Positions 18,415-27,853 of a stretch of 64,000 bases of DNA are shown here, one piece after another (within the stretch, counting starts at the first letter, position 1; every line of letters starts with the position of its first letter). Source of the stretch: Lachnospiraceae bacterium (lineage in GTDB: Bacteria > Bacillota > Clostridia > Lachnospirales > Lachnospiraceae); assembly GCA_949383255.1 (NCBI GenBank), contig CASJPF010000012.1, positions 23,286 to 87,285 on the forward strand, in the 5' to 3' direction. A program made the translations under genes and the position numbers. The notes beneath the pieces are model-generated. The model saw nothing but the letters and a program-made list of their open reading frames with translations, did not search any database and was not told where the DNA came from.

Positions 18415-19047
18415 TTATAATCTAAAGATCAGTTCTTGGTAAATGCTGTAGAAAAAGCTGTAAACCTGTGTGATGAGGTCCACAAACAGTAATACCACAA
18501 AGATAATGATCAGCATGGCGATAAAGGTCAGAAAAATAGTGACCAGCGTCTTGCCAAGCGTGTAATTGTGGACTTGCATAATACCCATCAGCGCCATAAT
18601 TAGACTGTACGCCACACCAAACGCAATAATCATATAGTAAAATCCACCCTCATCGAGCGTCACATATTGGCTAAACAGCGTACCGATGTTGAAACACACA
18701 ATCATTGGTGTCATTGCATAGCCCGTAGCAATCGCAATATCTTTAAGCCTTCCCTCACCTTCCATCAGGCAGGTAATCGACCAATTTCCAACACAGAACA
18801 GCAAGTACATTAACAGTACTGCAATCAATTCTGTTAATGCATTAACCGTCAGCGGATTTAGGTCATTGACAATAAAACTTGCCGAAATTCGATTGATAGA
18901 AAAGCTAAATGCAAACAGAATCACAAGGACGATTGCCACCAGCACACTGCCTCGTTCCCGATGCCGAATTTCATAATACGCGTCCATAGGGTGACTCACC
19001 GTGTAAAATGCATACTTCCACTTTTCTTTTGATAACAGTTGATTCAT
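18415..19047 (-). CDS. YIP1 family membrane protein
   Basis: A 210-residue integral membrane protein with about five helices. The cytosolic N-terminus reads KWKYAFYTVSHPMDAYYEIRH, which is the short HP-x-D/E segment typical of bacterial YIP1-domain proteins. Its role in bacteria is not established. It overlaps the NHL gene by 4 nt (ATGA-type) and is 19 nt ahead of the DUF5696 gene, so the three are almost certainly one transcriptional and translational unit. The same trio accompanies sugar importers in other Gram-positives, which suggests an accessory role in that import system. Confidence 0.75.
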   Translation of the reverse strand: MNQLLSKEKWKYAFYTVSHPMDAYYEIRHRERGSVLVAIVLVILFAFSFSINRISASFIVNDLNPLTVNALTELIAVLLMYLLFCVGNWSITCLMEGEGRLKDIAIATGYAMTPMIVCFNIGTLFSQYVTLDEGGFYYMIIAFGVAYSLIMALMGIMQVHNYTLGKTLVTIFLTFIAMLIIIFVVLLFVDLITQVYSFFYSIYQELIFRL

Positions 19048-20516
19048 CTGGCAAGCTCTCCTTCCTTTTTCGCAAACCGCTTTCTAATGACTTTTGTGTA
19101 AACAAGTACAAGGATAATTACAATGCCAATAACAGTAAACACCGGTCCAATGCTCTTTGCCATCAACTCATTCCTATAGCGTCTCCACGCGATAGAATAA
19201 TATTTTCTATTCATTGCAAGCTTTAGATATTTCATTGCCGTCTTATTGTCTCCGGCTGTTAGATATGCCTTGCCAATACCACTGTTTGCAAGTTCATTAT
19301 TCTCATTTAATTTTAGAACACCCTGCCACTTTTCAATCGCCTCTGTCTCATCACCATCATAGCGCAAACCAACTGCGTCGTTAATCAATGCACCGTACTG
19401 CGTCTCGCTGAATTTTAGAATCGCGCCACTATATGCATCGAGCACAATAATCATATCCCCAACTGCCTCGATTGCAACTGGTGTATTAAAAGTCCCTTCC
19501 TGACTGCCAAGACCACCAAAGATATATAACAGATTTCCTTCTTTATCATAGGTAAAGATACGCCCGCGCTTCCTGTCAAGCAGCGAATAAATGCCGCGCC
19601 CACGATACACAACATCTGTAAATTCAGAGGGACCTGCATAGGTTCCAAACATTCCCACAATTAAGTCGCCACCCAGATTCTCATTCTCACCTTTCTGAAT
19701 GACATCCTCGCCTCTCGGATTCAAACGGCGCACACCTTGTACTCCCTCAGAATCAATATTGGATGCATACACAAAACCATCACTGTCAATATCGATTCCT
19801 GTGAACTCTGTCGGAATAAACAACAATTGTTTCGAGCGCTCCTCCTTGCTTGCAAGCCTTCTCCAAAATTTTTCCCACGCTGTAATCTTGACATCAATTG
19901 TTCCAAAATACCCCGTAAAATCGCCTGTGCTCTCAAACACTAAAATTCCCTCGAAAGCATTTTTTGCAATTACATACACACGGTCTGCATAATCCACTGT
20001 CACCTTTAGCGGAACGAAATCAAAGCCCTCCTCCAGTATCTCTGACTGTGGATTATCGATAATCTTTATAAATTCTCCCTCCGGCGTCATCATAACAATA
20101 CGCTTATTATTGGAATCCGCCACATAGAGCTGGTTATTTTCCGACACGCACACACCATAAGGTGCATTGAATGTATCCGCAACGCCCTCTCTGTCAAAAC
20201 TTTCAATTACCCGCACAAGCTCCTTCATGTCAGCACTCAGCACAACAATACGATTATTTTTGGTATCTGCCACATAGACAAGTCCATCTGGTGCCACACA
20301 CAAATCTTGGGGTTCTGCAAAGCTTGTCGTCCCTACTGAAAGCCCAGTGACACTGCCATTTGGCACATATGCCGCAGGTGTAATTGCAATATCCTCCCAG
20401 TAGGTATATGTATATGTGTCATATGGAAGTTCTTCCGCATGTACGCACGCGCCGACACTGATCGCCGCGACTACTGCTGCCATTAAAAATGCAGCAAGCC
20501 TTTTCATGATATTCAT
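19044..20516 (-). CDS. Secreted NHL-repeat beta-propeller with C-terminal membrane anchor
   Basis: A 490-residue protein with a cleavable-looking signal peptide (LAAFLMAAVVAAISVGACVHA). Several NHL/YVTN-like repeats follow: FAEPQDLCVAPDGLVYVADT, FNAPYGVCVSENNQLYVADS, FTGIDIDSDGFVYASN and FNTPVAIEAVGDMIIVLDAY. After the propeller (to ~385) is a TPR-like pair of helices (DETEAIEKWQGVLKLNENNE, then GIGKAYLTAGDNKTAMKYL), then a transmembrane helix (~455-475) and a basic tail. The propeller therefore faces outside and is anchored at the C-terminus. GGAGGG precedes the ATG. It overlaps the YIP1 gene by 4 nt. Propeller plus TPR suggests ligand or protein binding; no enzymatic motif is visible. Confidence 0.75.
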   Translation of the reverse strand: MNIMKRLAAFLMAAVVAAISVGACVHAEELPYDTYTYTYWEDIAITPAAYVPNGSVTGLSVGTTSFAEPQDLCVAPDGLVYVADTKNNRIVVLSADMKELVRVIESFDREGVADTFNAPYGVCVSENNQLYVADSNNKRIVMMTPEGEFIKIIDNPQSEILEEGFDFVPLKVTVDYADRVYVIAKNAFEGILVFESTGDFTGYFGTIDVKITAWEKFWRRLASKEERSKQLLFIPTEFTGIDIDSDGFVYASNIDSEGVQGVRRLNPRGEDVIQKGENENLGGDLIVGMFGTYAGPSEFTDVVYRGRGIYSLLDRKRGRIFTYDKEGNLLYIFGGLGSQEGTFNTPVAIEAVGDMIIVLDAYSGAILKFSETQYGALINDAVGLRYDGDETEAIEKWQGVLKLNENNELANSGIGKAYLTAGDNKTAMKYLKLAMNRKYYSIAWRRYRNELMAKSIGPVFTVIGIVIILVLVYTKVIRKRFAKKEGELAR

Positions 20517-20538
20517 ACTAAACCCTCCATGCTGATCA

Positions 20539-21432
20539 TCAGTCTTTCATACCTGAGGTTGTCATTGTTTCCAACACATTGCTCTGGCAGATTAAAAAGA
20601 AGATAATTGGTACCGCTGCGACAATAAACGTTACTGCTGCTGCCGCACCAGCTCTCGCTGTGCCACCTGCTGTAATCTGCTGTAACGCATACTGCAATGG
20701 CTTTAACTCCTCGTTTCTCAAGAACAGTCCACCCGTATTCCCCCACATCTGCTGAAACTGGAAAATCGCCAGAGTCAACCATGCAGGTTTTACATTTGGC
20801 ATGACAATCGACCAGAAAATCTTCCACTCACTCGCCCCGTCAAGCCGCGCTGATTCCATTAGAGAATTCGGCAACTGTTCCATAAACTGCTTCATCAGAT
20901 AAAGACCCATGCCAAACGAGAACGCGGGCAATATCAGTGCTGCATAAGTATTGTTAATACCAAGCCAACTGATAATCATATACTGTGGAATCTGTGTCAC
21001 CGTCCACGAAAACATCATAGACAACACAACCATACTAAACAGAATCCCTTTTCCTGGAAAATGATGCTTTGCCAAAGGATATGCCGCAAGAGACGCACAC
21101 ACTACATGCCCCACCATTCCTAATACTGTAATAATAACTGTATTCATAACATATCTGGAAAATAGTACCCACGAATTGTTCATCAGAACAAACAAGTCTG
21201 AAAAATTCTCCAAAGTCGGATTTCGCACAAATATTTTAGGCGGAAACTGGAAAATCTCATCAAGCGGCTTCAATGCATTGTTGATAATCATAACAAGCGG
21301 CAGTGCCATAAACACACCACAGATTGCCATGAGAAAAAACAAAATACCGTTTCCTGCCACAGAGCGGTTCAGTCGTTTTTCTTTTGGCCGTTTTTGGAAG
21401 GGATTTTTGAACTTTTTCTTTGTATCTGCCAT
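20539..21432 (-). CDS. Sugar ABC transporter permease (MalG type), second importer
   Basis: A 297-residue permease with six helices. The docking loop is LMESARLDGASEWKIFWSIV, close to the EAA consensus. A 25-residue Lys/Arg-rich N-terminal tail precedes helix 1. I chose the ATG at 21432, which follows the TGA of the upstream permease by 1-2 nt, so the two are translationally coupled. A TTG four codons earlier is also in frame. It pairs with the permease at 21434-22372 to serve the giant solute-binding protein. No ATPase is encoded nearby. Confidence 0.9.
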   Translation of the reverse strand: MADTKKKFKNPFQKRPKEKRLNRSVAGNGILFFLMAICGVFMALPLVMIINNALKPLDEIFQFPPKIFVRNPTLENFSDLFVLMNNSWVLFSRYVMNTVIITVLGMVGHVVCASLAAYPLAKHHFPGKGILFSMVVLSMMFSWTVTQIPQYMIISWLGINNTYAALILPAFSFGMGLYLMKQFMEQLPNSLMESARLDGASEWKIFWSIVMPNVKPAWLTLAIFQFQQMWGNTGGLFLRNEELKPLQYALQQITAGGTARAGAAAAVTFIVAAVPIIFFLICQSNVLETMTTSGMKD

Positions 21433-21433
21433 A

Positions 21434-22372
21434 TCACTCACCAACCCTTCTTAATATTCTTTGTACTAATTTGTTGGTGCCAATCATAAGCAGGAACAGC
21501 ACCGTCGCAATCGCGGACGCATATCCCATCTCAAAACGTGTGGAACCGTAGTCAAGCAAATGAGTTACAACTGTCGCACCGGCGTAATTGACTGAAGGAT
21601 TTCCAGCCAACTGTATTGAAATATCCGCCACCGCAAAGGACTGTGTAATCTGCATCACCGCACCGAACATTAACTGCGGTTTCATGGACGGAAGTGTCAC
21701 ATACCATAACTCCTGCCAACGATTTTTAATACCGTCAAGCGCCGCTGCCTCATACAAACTCTTATCGACGGTCTGAAGACCTGCAATAAACGACAGAAAA
21801 CCTGTACCAAGCGACAGCCACAACTGCACGACAATCAACACTGGAAGTACATACTTCTCGGTTTTCATCCAAAGAATCGCCTCATCCATAACCCCAAGCT
21901 TTAATAAAATACCATTTAAATATCCATATCTGTCTCCTGTCAGAATCAGATTCCAAACCATATATGCATTGCCGCAGATACTTGGCGCATAGAAAATCAG
22001 TGTCAGAAATGCTCTAACTTTTCCCTTAAACTCATTGATAATCCATGCAAAAAGCAAGCATAAAATATAGCTGACTGGGCCTGTAATCACCGCAAAAATC
22101 AGGGTGTTTTTTAATGAAATCAAGAAAATATCATCTTCAAGAAACAACTTGATATAATTTTTCCACCCTACAAAAGTCGGTGCCTCAAGCATATTAAAAT
22201 AGGTAAAGCTCAATCCTATAGAAATCACTACTGGCAACACTGTAAACAGAAAAAACAGAATAAAATATGGTGCCAGCATTAGGTAGGAGGCCTTATTTCT
22301 CTTAATCTGATAGCTCAATTTTTTTTGTTTTGCAGCAATCTCATATGCTTCTCTCGAAATTTCTGTATCCAT
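21434..22372 (-). CDS. Sugar ABC transporter permease (MalF type), second importer
   Basis: A 312-residue inner-membrane permease with six helices after a charged 30-residue N-terminal tail. The docking loop reads LYEAAALDGIKNRWQELWYV. It is encoded 18 nt after the giant solute-binding protein and overlaps the control region of its MalG-type partner. Together they form the second importer of the locus, distinct in sequence from the pair at 13885-15816. Its substrate is inferred only from the mannanase gene at the head of the operon. Confidence 0.9.
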   Translation of the reverse strand: MDTEISREAYEIAAKQKKLSYQIKRNKASYLMLAPYFILFFLFTVLPVVISIGLSFTYFNMLEAPTFVGWKNYIKLFLEDDIFLISLKNTLIFAVITGPVSYILCLLFAWIINEFKGKVRAFLTLIFYAPSICGNAYMVWNLILTGDRYGYLNGILLKLGVMDEAILWMKTEKYVLPVLIVVQLWLSLGTGFLSFIAGLQTVDKSLYEAAALDGIKNRWQELWYVTLPSMKPQLMFGAVMQITQSFAVADISIQLAGNPSVNYAGATVVTHLLDYGSTRFEMGYASAIATVLFLLMIGTNKLVQRILRRVGE

Positions 22373-22389
22373 AGAACAACCCCTCCTTC

Positions 22390-25300
22390 CTAATTTGCTG
22401 CAACAGGTAAATTTAACTCCTGCCGCTTATAATCAATCTCCGCGTTAATATAAATGACCTTATCCATCAGTTCTTCTCTTGGCGACGCTGTATCAGTCTC
22501 TGTTGTCACCGTATAAAACGCATTGTTGACATTTCGCCATGAATAATATCCACCTGGAACTTGCGGAATACCCTTGACCCACGCAAATGCTTCCTCCAAT
22601 GCCCTAAAATCATCGACAGGCCACGGCATATTCTCAAACGCCTCAAGATTTGCTGTTGGCACACGCGCGGCAGAACCCATCAAGCTTTCCATCTCACGTC
22701 CATATTGTGTCTGCACATCCGCCGAAGTCCACCATTTTAAGAACTCCCAGCACTCCTGCGGATACTTGGTATTTGCCATAATAATACTAGCAAGCCCTGT
22801 ACATCCAGTACTTCTATCAATCGTACCGTCCTCCTTCACTGTGCCAGGAACTGGTACAAAATCCCATAATCCCGCAATATCTGGTGCCGATACAACCAGA
22901 TTATTGTAAATCGTATAATCCGCTATAATAATTGGGCACTCACCTGTACGGAAACGCTCCTCCACACTTGTTTCTTTATCAAGCTTATAATCTGTATAAA
23001 ATTCACAATAATCTTTAAACACATTGACTGCTACATCAGAGTCCAACGCTGAACGGTCTCCATTTTCACTATAGTATTCTCCACCATTCTGATACAACAT
23101 CATTGCAAAAATTTGTTCTCCTGGCAGCATACCAAACTCCATCTGATTTTTTGCAAGTATGGTCATTGCAACCTTTACATCATTCCATGTTTGAGGAACA
23201 TCCATTCCTAGCTCCGCCAAAATGTCCCTCCTGTAAAACATAACCGGAAATGTTGTTGTCTCAGGCAGCGCATAAGTCGCGCCGTCAAATTGGAATGGTA
23301 TCATGGACGCCTCAGAAAACTGCTGTGCAACTTCACTCAAATCGCTAAATTGTGTCAAGTCCAACACGGCATTTCGGATACCGTAGTTGACAGGGGTGTC
23401 ATTTCCAGTATTGAGTACTTGGCCTGCAATTCCCGTTGTATTTGCAACTTGTATCGCCACGTCAGGTCCCTCGCCTGCAAGTTCCGCGCGCAGCAGCGTA
23501 GACATATCAACAAGCTGCACATTGACATTGATGCCGTACTCACTGGTAAAGGTCTCATCAATCATTGCTTTGATCACGTTTGCCTGGTCACGCCCCGATC
23601 CAATCCATAGCGTGATAGTTGGTGCCGTGCTGCTTTCCTCAGCTACATTTCCAATCTGATTGTAGTCAATAATAAATGAGAAAAATAACCGTTTTATCTC
23701 ATAAACCAACTTTGACCAGAATGAAGTGTTTTGATATTTCAAAGTTACATCTGAAGAATAAATATTAATTCTGTCAATTGCAAGCGGTTGTTCAATGACA
23801 CTTGTAATCCAGTTGCCGCACGCCCGAACATTAATCTTATATGTACCAATTACTTTGACGAAATACTCACCATCTTTAATTAAGTCATCAAGCTGGTCAC
23901 GCATTGTCAAAAGCGTTGTCTCCTTATCTGACTTCTTTCCAGTCAGCGCACGCAGATTTGTGATTGCTGCGTCGAGCTGTCCGCGCACTGACACAAGTTC
24001 ATCATGCAGTTCTGGCAGCGTTGTTTCAATCTGATAATCACGGTAAGTATCTGGCGACACACCTGTCACTTTAATCACTTTTCTATAGATATTGTTGAGC
24101 TGCTTTACGCAATCCTCAACCTCACTGATAATACTAGAAAAATCACCCAGTACTACTTCCATGCGAATAGTGTGCTGTCCTTGCTCAAGATAGAAGGAAT
24201 ATGGATTTCCTTGCGCATCGCCAATCACATCCTCACGCCAACTCTGCCCATACCGAAAACCATAGTCCTCCAGTTCTGAAAATGGAACCTGTCCATCAAT
24301 CATAATCCGGCGTGACACATAGATACCCCGCACAAAATTCTGACAATCATAGAGAGAAATATTGTAGTATCCTGTCTCTGGAACTTCAAAATTCCACTCA
24401 ATCCACTGTCCCACAAGCCGCCAAGAATTTCCGCCAATTGTATTGTTTAAAAGCTCTTTGTGGCTTGATGGCGACACTGCTGGAGAGGATTGATCTTGCT
24501 GTGGATAAAGCATCTGTGAGGAAGATTTTAACGCATTCTCACCCTGAATTGTAATCTTGTACCCTGATGTTGCCTTTGCGCCACTCTGATCCTGCTGTGC
24601 TTTTACCTCCGCATAACTTTTCGTGGAAGATGCATTCTCAAGTATAAGCCTGCGAATCAACATTGGCTCCTTTAAAGACAACATTGAGATCGTATGTGTC
24701 CCCTTGGTCAAATAGATAGCAAGCGGAGTTGTAATATATCCATCACTATCATAACAGTAGCTTGTCATCCACTCTGGTGCCTCCACCATGCCAGGCTTGC
24801 AGTCATTTCCTTGATTGTCCTTCTCCCACACATAGCTTGTCGCACTATTCTCAGTTGTTGTGTGCGCAATGTCATACTTCCACACCCGATGGAATGTTAA
24901 CAGTGCCATCTCCCCATATGGAAGCGCTCCGTCTACAAAAATACTTCGCTGAATATCGGAACTCTTTCCCTCGACTGGAAAATAATCAACTGCCAGGTTA
25001 TAGAACCCCTCCTGTACAACATTGACTTCAAATTCAACCAGCGCTTTCTCGCTTGTCAGCAGGCTCTGACCTGTCATGCCCTCATAGTCAGACAGAAGCT
25101 GCGGCTCCACCGCTGCGTTCTCTTCCTCATACCGCACGAAATCTTTCGCATCCACAGTGATACTTTCACTTGGATAAGCCGCGGTAAAACCAGATACATA
25201 CGACCTGTAATCTGGTATGGAAGAGTCAACAGAATACGTACTCACAATATCGTCATACGCATCCATTGTCTTGTCTGTCATAGCGTTTGTCTCTATGGAT

Positions 25301-25416
25301 CCTTGTGGAATCAGCATTGTCAAACCTGTAATTCCCGTCACGCCCACTGTGACCGACAAAAGGGCTGCCATGCACTTTTTTGCACATGGCTTTCGCCATT
25401 TCGACTCTCTCATCAT
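22390..25416 (-). CDS. Giant solute-binding protein with N-terminal carbohydrate-binding-like extension
   Basis: A 1008-residue exported protein. A hydrophobic N-terminus (~18-45) acts as signal or anchor; I see no lipobox cysteine. Two beta-sandwich-like modules follow (~75-270 and ~290-440), containing VEFEVNVVQEGFYNLAVDY and IEWNFEVPETGYYNISLYD, patterns also seen in carbohydrate-binding domains. A helical, coiled-coil-like stretch comes next (~440-530), then a beta-rich segment. The solute-binding protein family 1 domain occupies about the last 400 residues, starting TITLWIGSGRDQANVIKAMI and including PQTWNDVKVAMTILAKNQ. Normal members are 400-450 residues. GGAGG is 8 nt before the chosen ATG (25416). 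It heads the second importer. Confidence 0.85.
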   Translation of the reverse strand: MMRESKWRKPCAKKCMAALLSVTVGVTGITGLTMLIPQGSIETNAMTDKTMDAYDDIVSTYSVDSSIPDYRSYVSGFTAAYPSESITVDAKDFVRYEEENAAVEPQLLSDYEGMTGQSLLTSEKALVEFEVNVVQEGFYNLAVDYFPVEGKSSDIQRSIFVDGALPYGEMALLTFHRVWKYDIAHTTTENSATSYVWEKDNQGNDCKPGMVEAPEWMTSYCYDSDGYITTPLAIYLTKGTHTISMLSLKEPMLIRRLILENASSTKSYAEVKAQQDQSGAKATSGYKITIQGENALKSSSQMLYPQQDQSSPAVSPSSHKELLNNTIGGNSWRLVGQWIEWNFEVPETGYYNISLYDCQNFVRGIYVSRRIMIDGQVPFSELEDYGFRYGQSWREDVIGDAQGNPYSFYLEQGQHTIRMEVVLGDFSSIISEVEDCVKQLNNIYRKVIKVTGVSPDTYRDYQIETTLPELHDELVSVRGQLDAAITNLRALTGKKSDKETTLLTMRDQLDDLIKDGEYFVKVIGTYKINVRACGNWITSVIEQPLAIDRINIYSSDVTLKYQNTSFWSKLVYEIKRLFFSFIIDYNQIGNVAEESSTAPTITLWIGSGRDQANVIKAMIDETFTSEYGINVNVQLVDMSTLLRAELAGEGPDVAIQVANTTGIAGQVLNTGNDTPVNYGIRNAVLDLTQFSDLSEVAQQFSEASMIPFQFDGATYALPETTTFPVMFYRRDILAELGMDVPQTWNDVKVAMTILAKNQMEFGMLPGEQIFAMMLYQNGGEYYSENGDRSALDSDVAVNVFKDYCEFYTDYKLDKETSVEERFRTGECPIIIADYTIYNNLVVSAPDIAGLWDFVPVPGTVKEDGTIDRSTGCTGLASIIMANTKYPQECWEFLKWWTSADVQTQYGREMESLMGSAARVPTANLEAFENMPWPVDDFRALEEAFAWVKGIPQVPGGYYSWRNVNNAFYTVTTETDTASPREELMDKVIYINAEIDYKRQELNLPVAAN

Positions 25417-25527
25417 TTTAAAAACCTCCATTCTTGCAAACTTCCACAAATTCAATACAAATGAACTTTGCAAAGCGTATGCACAAATTCGCTGCATAAA
25501 AAACTTTTTATATCTATTTTTTGCGCC

Positions 25528-26172
25528 TCATTCATAGTACCAAGCGTCAATGTCAACGCTCTGGCCATTTTTCTCGGCTTCCTCTTTTGATGGCATATAC
25601 CCTAGCAGCGCCTTCTCCATCATAAAAGTAATTACATAGCACCATACCCCTGGAAGCACGAAAATACAGGGTATTGGAAAATAAAAGTACTGAAGCCATA
25701 CAAGCAACACCGTTCCCACCAGAATAAGGATTGTATAGTAGAAATAGCGTATGCTCATCACAAAAGACAGTTTGATAATTCCTATAAGTTTCATTTCAAA
25801 ACGAGATAATACTGGAAAAATATATACAGAGACACATATACTTACAATTATGAGCACATTGTATGCCAATGCCATGTGCCCATCTGTCCGCATCCTGCCA
25901 AGCCAAAGCAGCCCAAACCATACAAGTATACCAACTGTCAAAACGCTTCCTTTTCCGAGTGTCCGCCGCAAAGAGCGCATAAATTCTGATGTGACATAGC
26001 CGCGATCCCGTCGAACACTCTTAATAACCGTATAGTAGAGTGAAGTGACAGAAGCCCCCGCAGTGACAATGGGAATACAAAACAGCAAAAATAGCATTGT
26101 CGCAATAATTAGCTCTCCTGTCGTGTGAAAAAACTGTATTACAGGACCCTCAAATGTTAAAATCTTTCTCAT
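25528..26172 (-). CDS. YesL-like DUF624 membrane protein
   Basis: A 214-residue integral membrane protein with five or six helices. The DUF624/YesL signature is at the N-terminus (GELIIATMLFLLFCIPIVTA, then GASVTSLYYTVIK). Family members are found in Firmicutes sugar ABC operons, for example the rhamnogalacturonan yes cluster, and have no assigned biochemical role. An AGGGGAA ribosome binding site precedes the ATG. It sits between the mannanase and the giant solute-binding protein, which fits an accessory role for the importer. Confidence 0.8.
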   Translation of the reverse strand: MRKILTFEGPVIQFFHTTGELIIATMLFLLFCIPIVTAGASVTSLYYTVIKSVRRDRGYVTSEFMRSLRRTLGKGSVLTVGILVWFGLLWLGRMRTDGHMALAYNVLIIVSICVSVYIFPVLSRFEMKLIGIIKLSFVMSIRYFYYTILILVGTVLLVWLQYFYFPIPCIFVLPGVWCYVITFMMEKALLGYMPSKEEAEKNGQSVDIDAWYYE

Positions 26173-26215
26173 ACATTCCCCTTATGCTGAATCAAATCAA
26201 TCTTTTTAATAATTT

Positions 26216-27853
26216 TTATGGAAGTGGATAGTTCTTTAGATCAGGAAGCTCATCAAGTGTAATGACAAGTTCGCTGTCATATGCCTTTTTAAGCATAAAC
26301 GCTTCTGTATACTGCTCACTCAACGCATAGATGGAAGAATCCTTCGCCACAAACTCTCCACCCCACGTGCAGAAAAACCCCCACATTGCACCGTCTCGCA
26401 CCAACAAATCAGGGTCTGGCACACAGCCATTTTCTGACAGAACTGTCATTTTTTTGTTTGTGGTATAGTTTACCGCATCCAAATATTTATTAATTTGTGA
26501 ACCGTAAACTTTCTCTCCTGGGTAGATATCCTCACCAATTATATCCACGTAAGCATCTCCTGGATACCAGTCTTTATCCTGCCCGTTCCACAGCCAGATT
26601 AGATTGTTTAACCCATAGTCATTCGTCAATTTATCATACAACAATATATAAAGTTTTTTATATGCATCTGGTCCACTTGCGCCCCACCAGAACCAGCCGC
26701 CAGCCGCCTCATGAAGTGGCCTCCACAGAACTGGAACCTTTGCCTCCTGCAAGATCAATAACTGTTGTGCAATCGCGTCAATATCCTTCATTAAGAGGTC
26801 ATACCCCTCCTTGTCCTCACCATTCATTATCTTTGTAAGGTCAATATTGGCCGCCTCAGTATTAAAGCCTTTATACCACTCAGCAGTCAAATATTTTTCT
26901 GGTGCATTCCAGTGCCAGCAAAACGTAACTATACCGCCATTTTCCCAAAATTTTATGGCATAGTCCGTTGCCTTACCCACACTTCCATTTGCCACACGCG
27001 AAGGCGTATACTCAATAAAGTCCAGGCCTAACACTGCCGGAAACTTACCTGTTGCCTTGTTAATCACGGTCATCTCCTTACCAAATTGTCCCTGATCACA
27101 GTACTGTCCTGACAGAATATTTTTTCCATAAATATCCACCAGATAATGCATCAGCCGCTTTGCTTCCTCTGTCGCATTTTGATTTATTAAATCTGCTGAT
27201 ACTTGATAGATGCTTTCGTCAATTGGCACAGCAGTCTGTACTACTAATTTGTCCAGTTTAATCCACCCCCAGTATTTTGACACAGCAATATTATGTGCGC
27301 CCTGCGTAAGATAAACCCGCGCAATAACAGCATCCGAAAAATCCGCGCTCTCCGCAGCGATTGTACCTATACTCTCATTGTCCACAGTCACATAATTCTC
27401 CTTGTATCCCCCCTCCGCCGCACTCACAAAATTAAGGTCGTAAAAGCCTTCTGCAGAAATATCAACTGCAAAGCTGCAACTGTCGCCGCCGTCCTCAAAT
27501 CCCGCTACATAGCCCCCCTCTGCATTTGCCTTCACATTTCCCGCAAGTTCTGCCTCTTCAGCCTCATATGTACCAACAATCTTTGTGGTATACTCCGCAA
27601 CCGCGTTATTTTCCTTCTGCACAACCTCACTTTCCTGTGACACTTGTTGTCTCTCTTCTTTACTATTGCTATCACTTTCCTGTGCCATCTGCACTGTATT
27701 ATTTTTTTCATTCTGTGTTTCAGACTGCTGTGCATTCGTCTGCATAGAATTTTGAGATGTACGTTCACTTTTTTCTGTTGTGTTTCCGCATCCTACCACT
27801 TGTGCTGCTACCATCAATGCAAGCAACAGTGCTGCCATCTTTTTTTCCTTCAT
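26216..27853 (-). CDS. Secreted GH26 beta-mannanase with CBM, lipoprotein
   Basis: A 545-residue lipoprotein (lipobox QVVGC, Cys22) with a long Gln/Ser/Glu linker (~23-85). A CBM35-like beta-sandwich (~90-210) starts GTYEAEEAELAGNV and ends near YWGWIKLDKLVVQ. The GH26 barrel (~225-545) has the acid/base Glu in WRPLHEAAGGWFWW and the nucleophile Glu in VLSENGCVPDPD, both in the family's characteristic contexts. It should hydrolyse beta-1,4-mannan backbones at the cell surface. It is the first gene of the minus-strand locus. The ATG at 27853 is chosen; a GTG four codons earlier is an alternative. The start is less certain than the identity. Confidence 0.92.
   Translation of the reverse strand: MKEKKMAALLLALMVAAQVVGCGNTTEKSERTSQNSMQTNAQQSETQNEKNNTVQMAQESDSNSKEERQQVSQESEVVQKENNAVAEYTTKIVGTYEAEEAELAGNVKANAEGGYVAGFEDGGDSCSFAVDISAEGFYDLNFVSAAEGGYKENYVTVDNESIGTIAAESADFSDAVIARVYLTQGAHNIAVSKYWGWIKLDKLVVQTAVPIDESIYQVSADLINQNATEEAKRLMHYLVDIYGKNILSGQYCDQGQFGKEMTVINKATGKFPAVLGLDFIEYTPSRVANGSVGKATDYAIKFWENGGIVTFCWHWNAPEKYLTAEWYKGFNTEAANIDLTKIMNGEDKEGYDLLMKDIDAIAQQLLILQEAKVPVLWRPLHEAAGGWFWWGASGPDAYKKLYILLYDKLTNDYGLNNLIWLWNGQDKDWYPGDAYVDIIGEDIYPGEKVYGSQINKYLDAVNYTTNKKMTVLSENGCVPDPDLLVRDGAMWGFFCTWGGEFVAKDSSIYALSEQYTEAFMLKKAYDSELVITLDELPDLKNYPLP

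Noticed and set aside
20513..20827. 104-codon minus-strand ORF inside the permease gene
   Set aside because: Different frame of a clear ABC permease; no own start signal.
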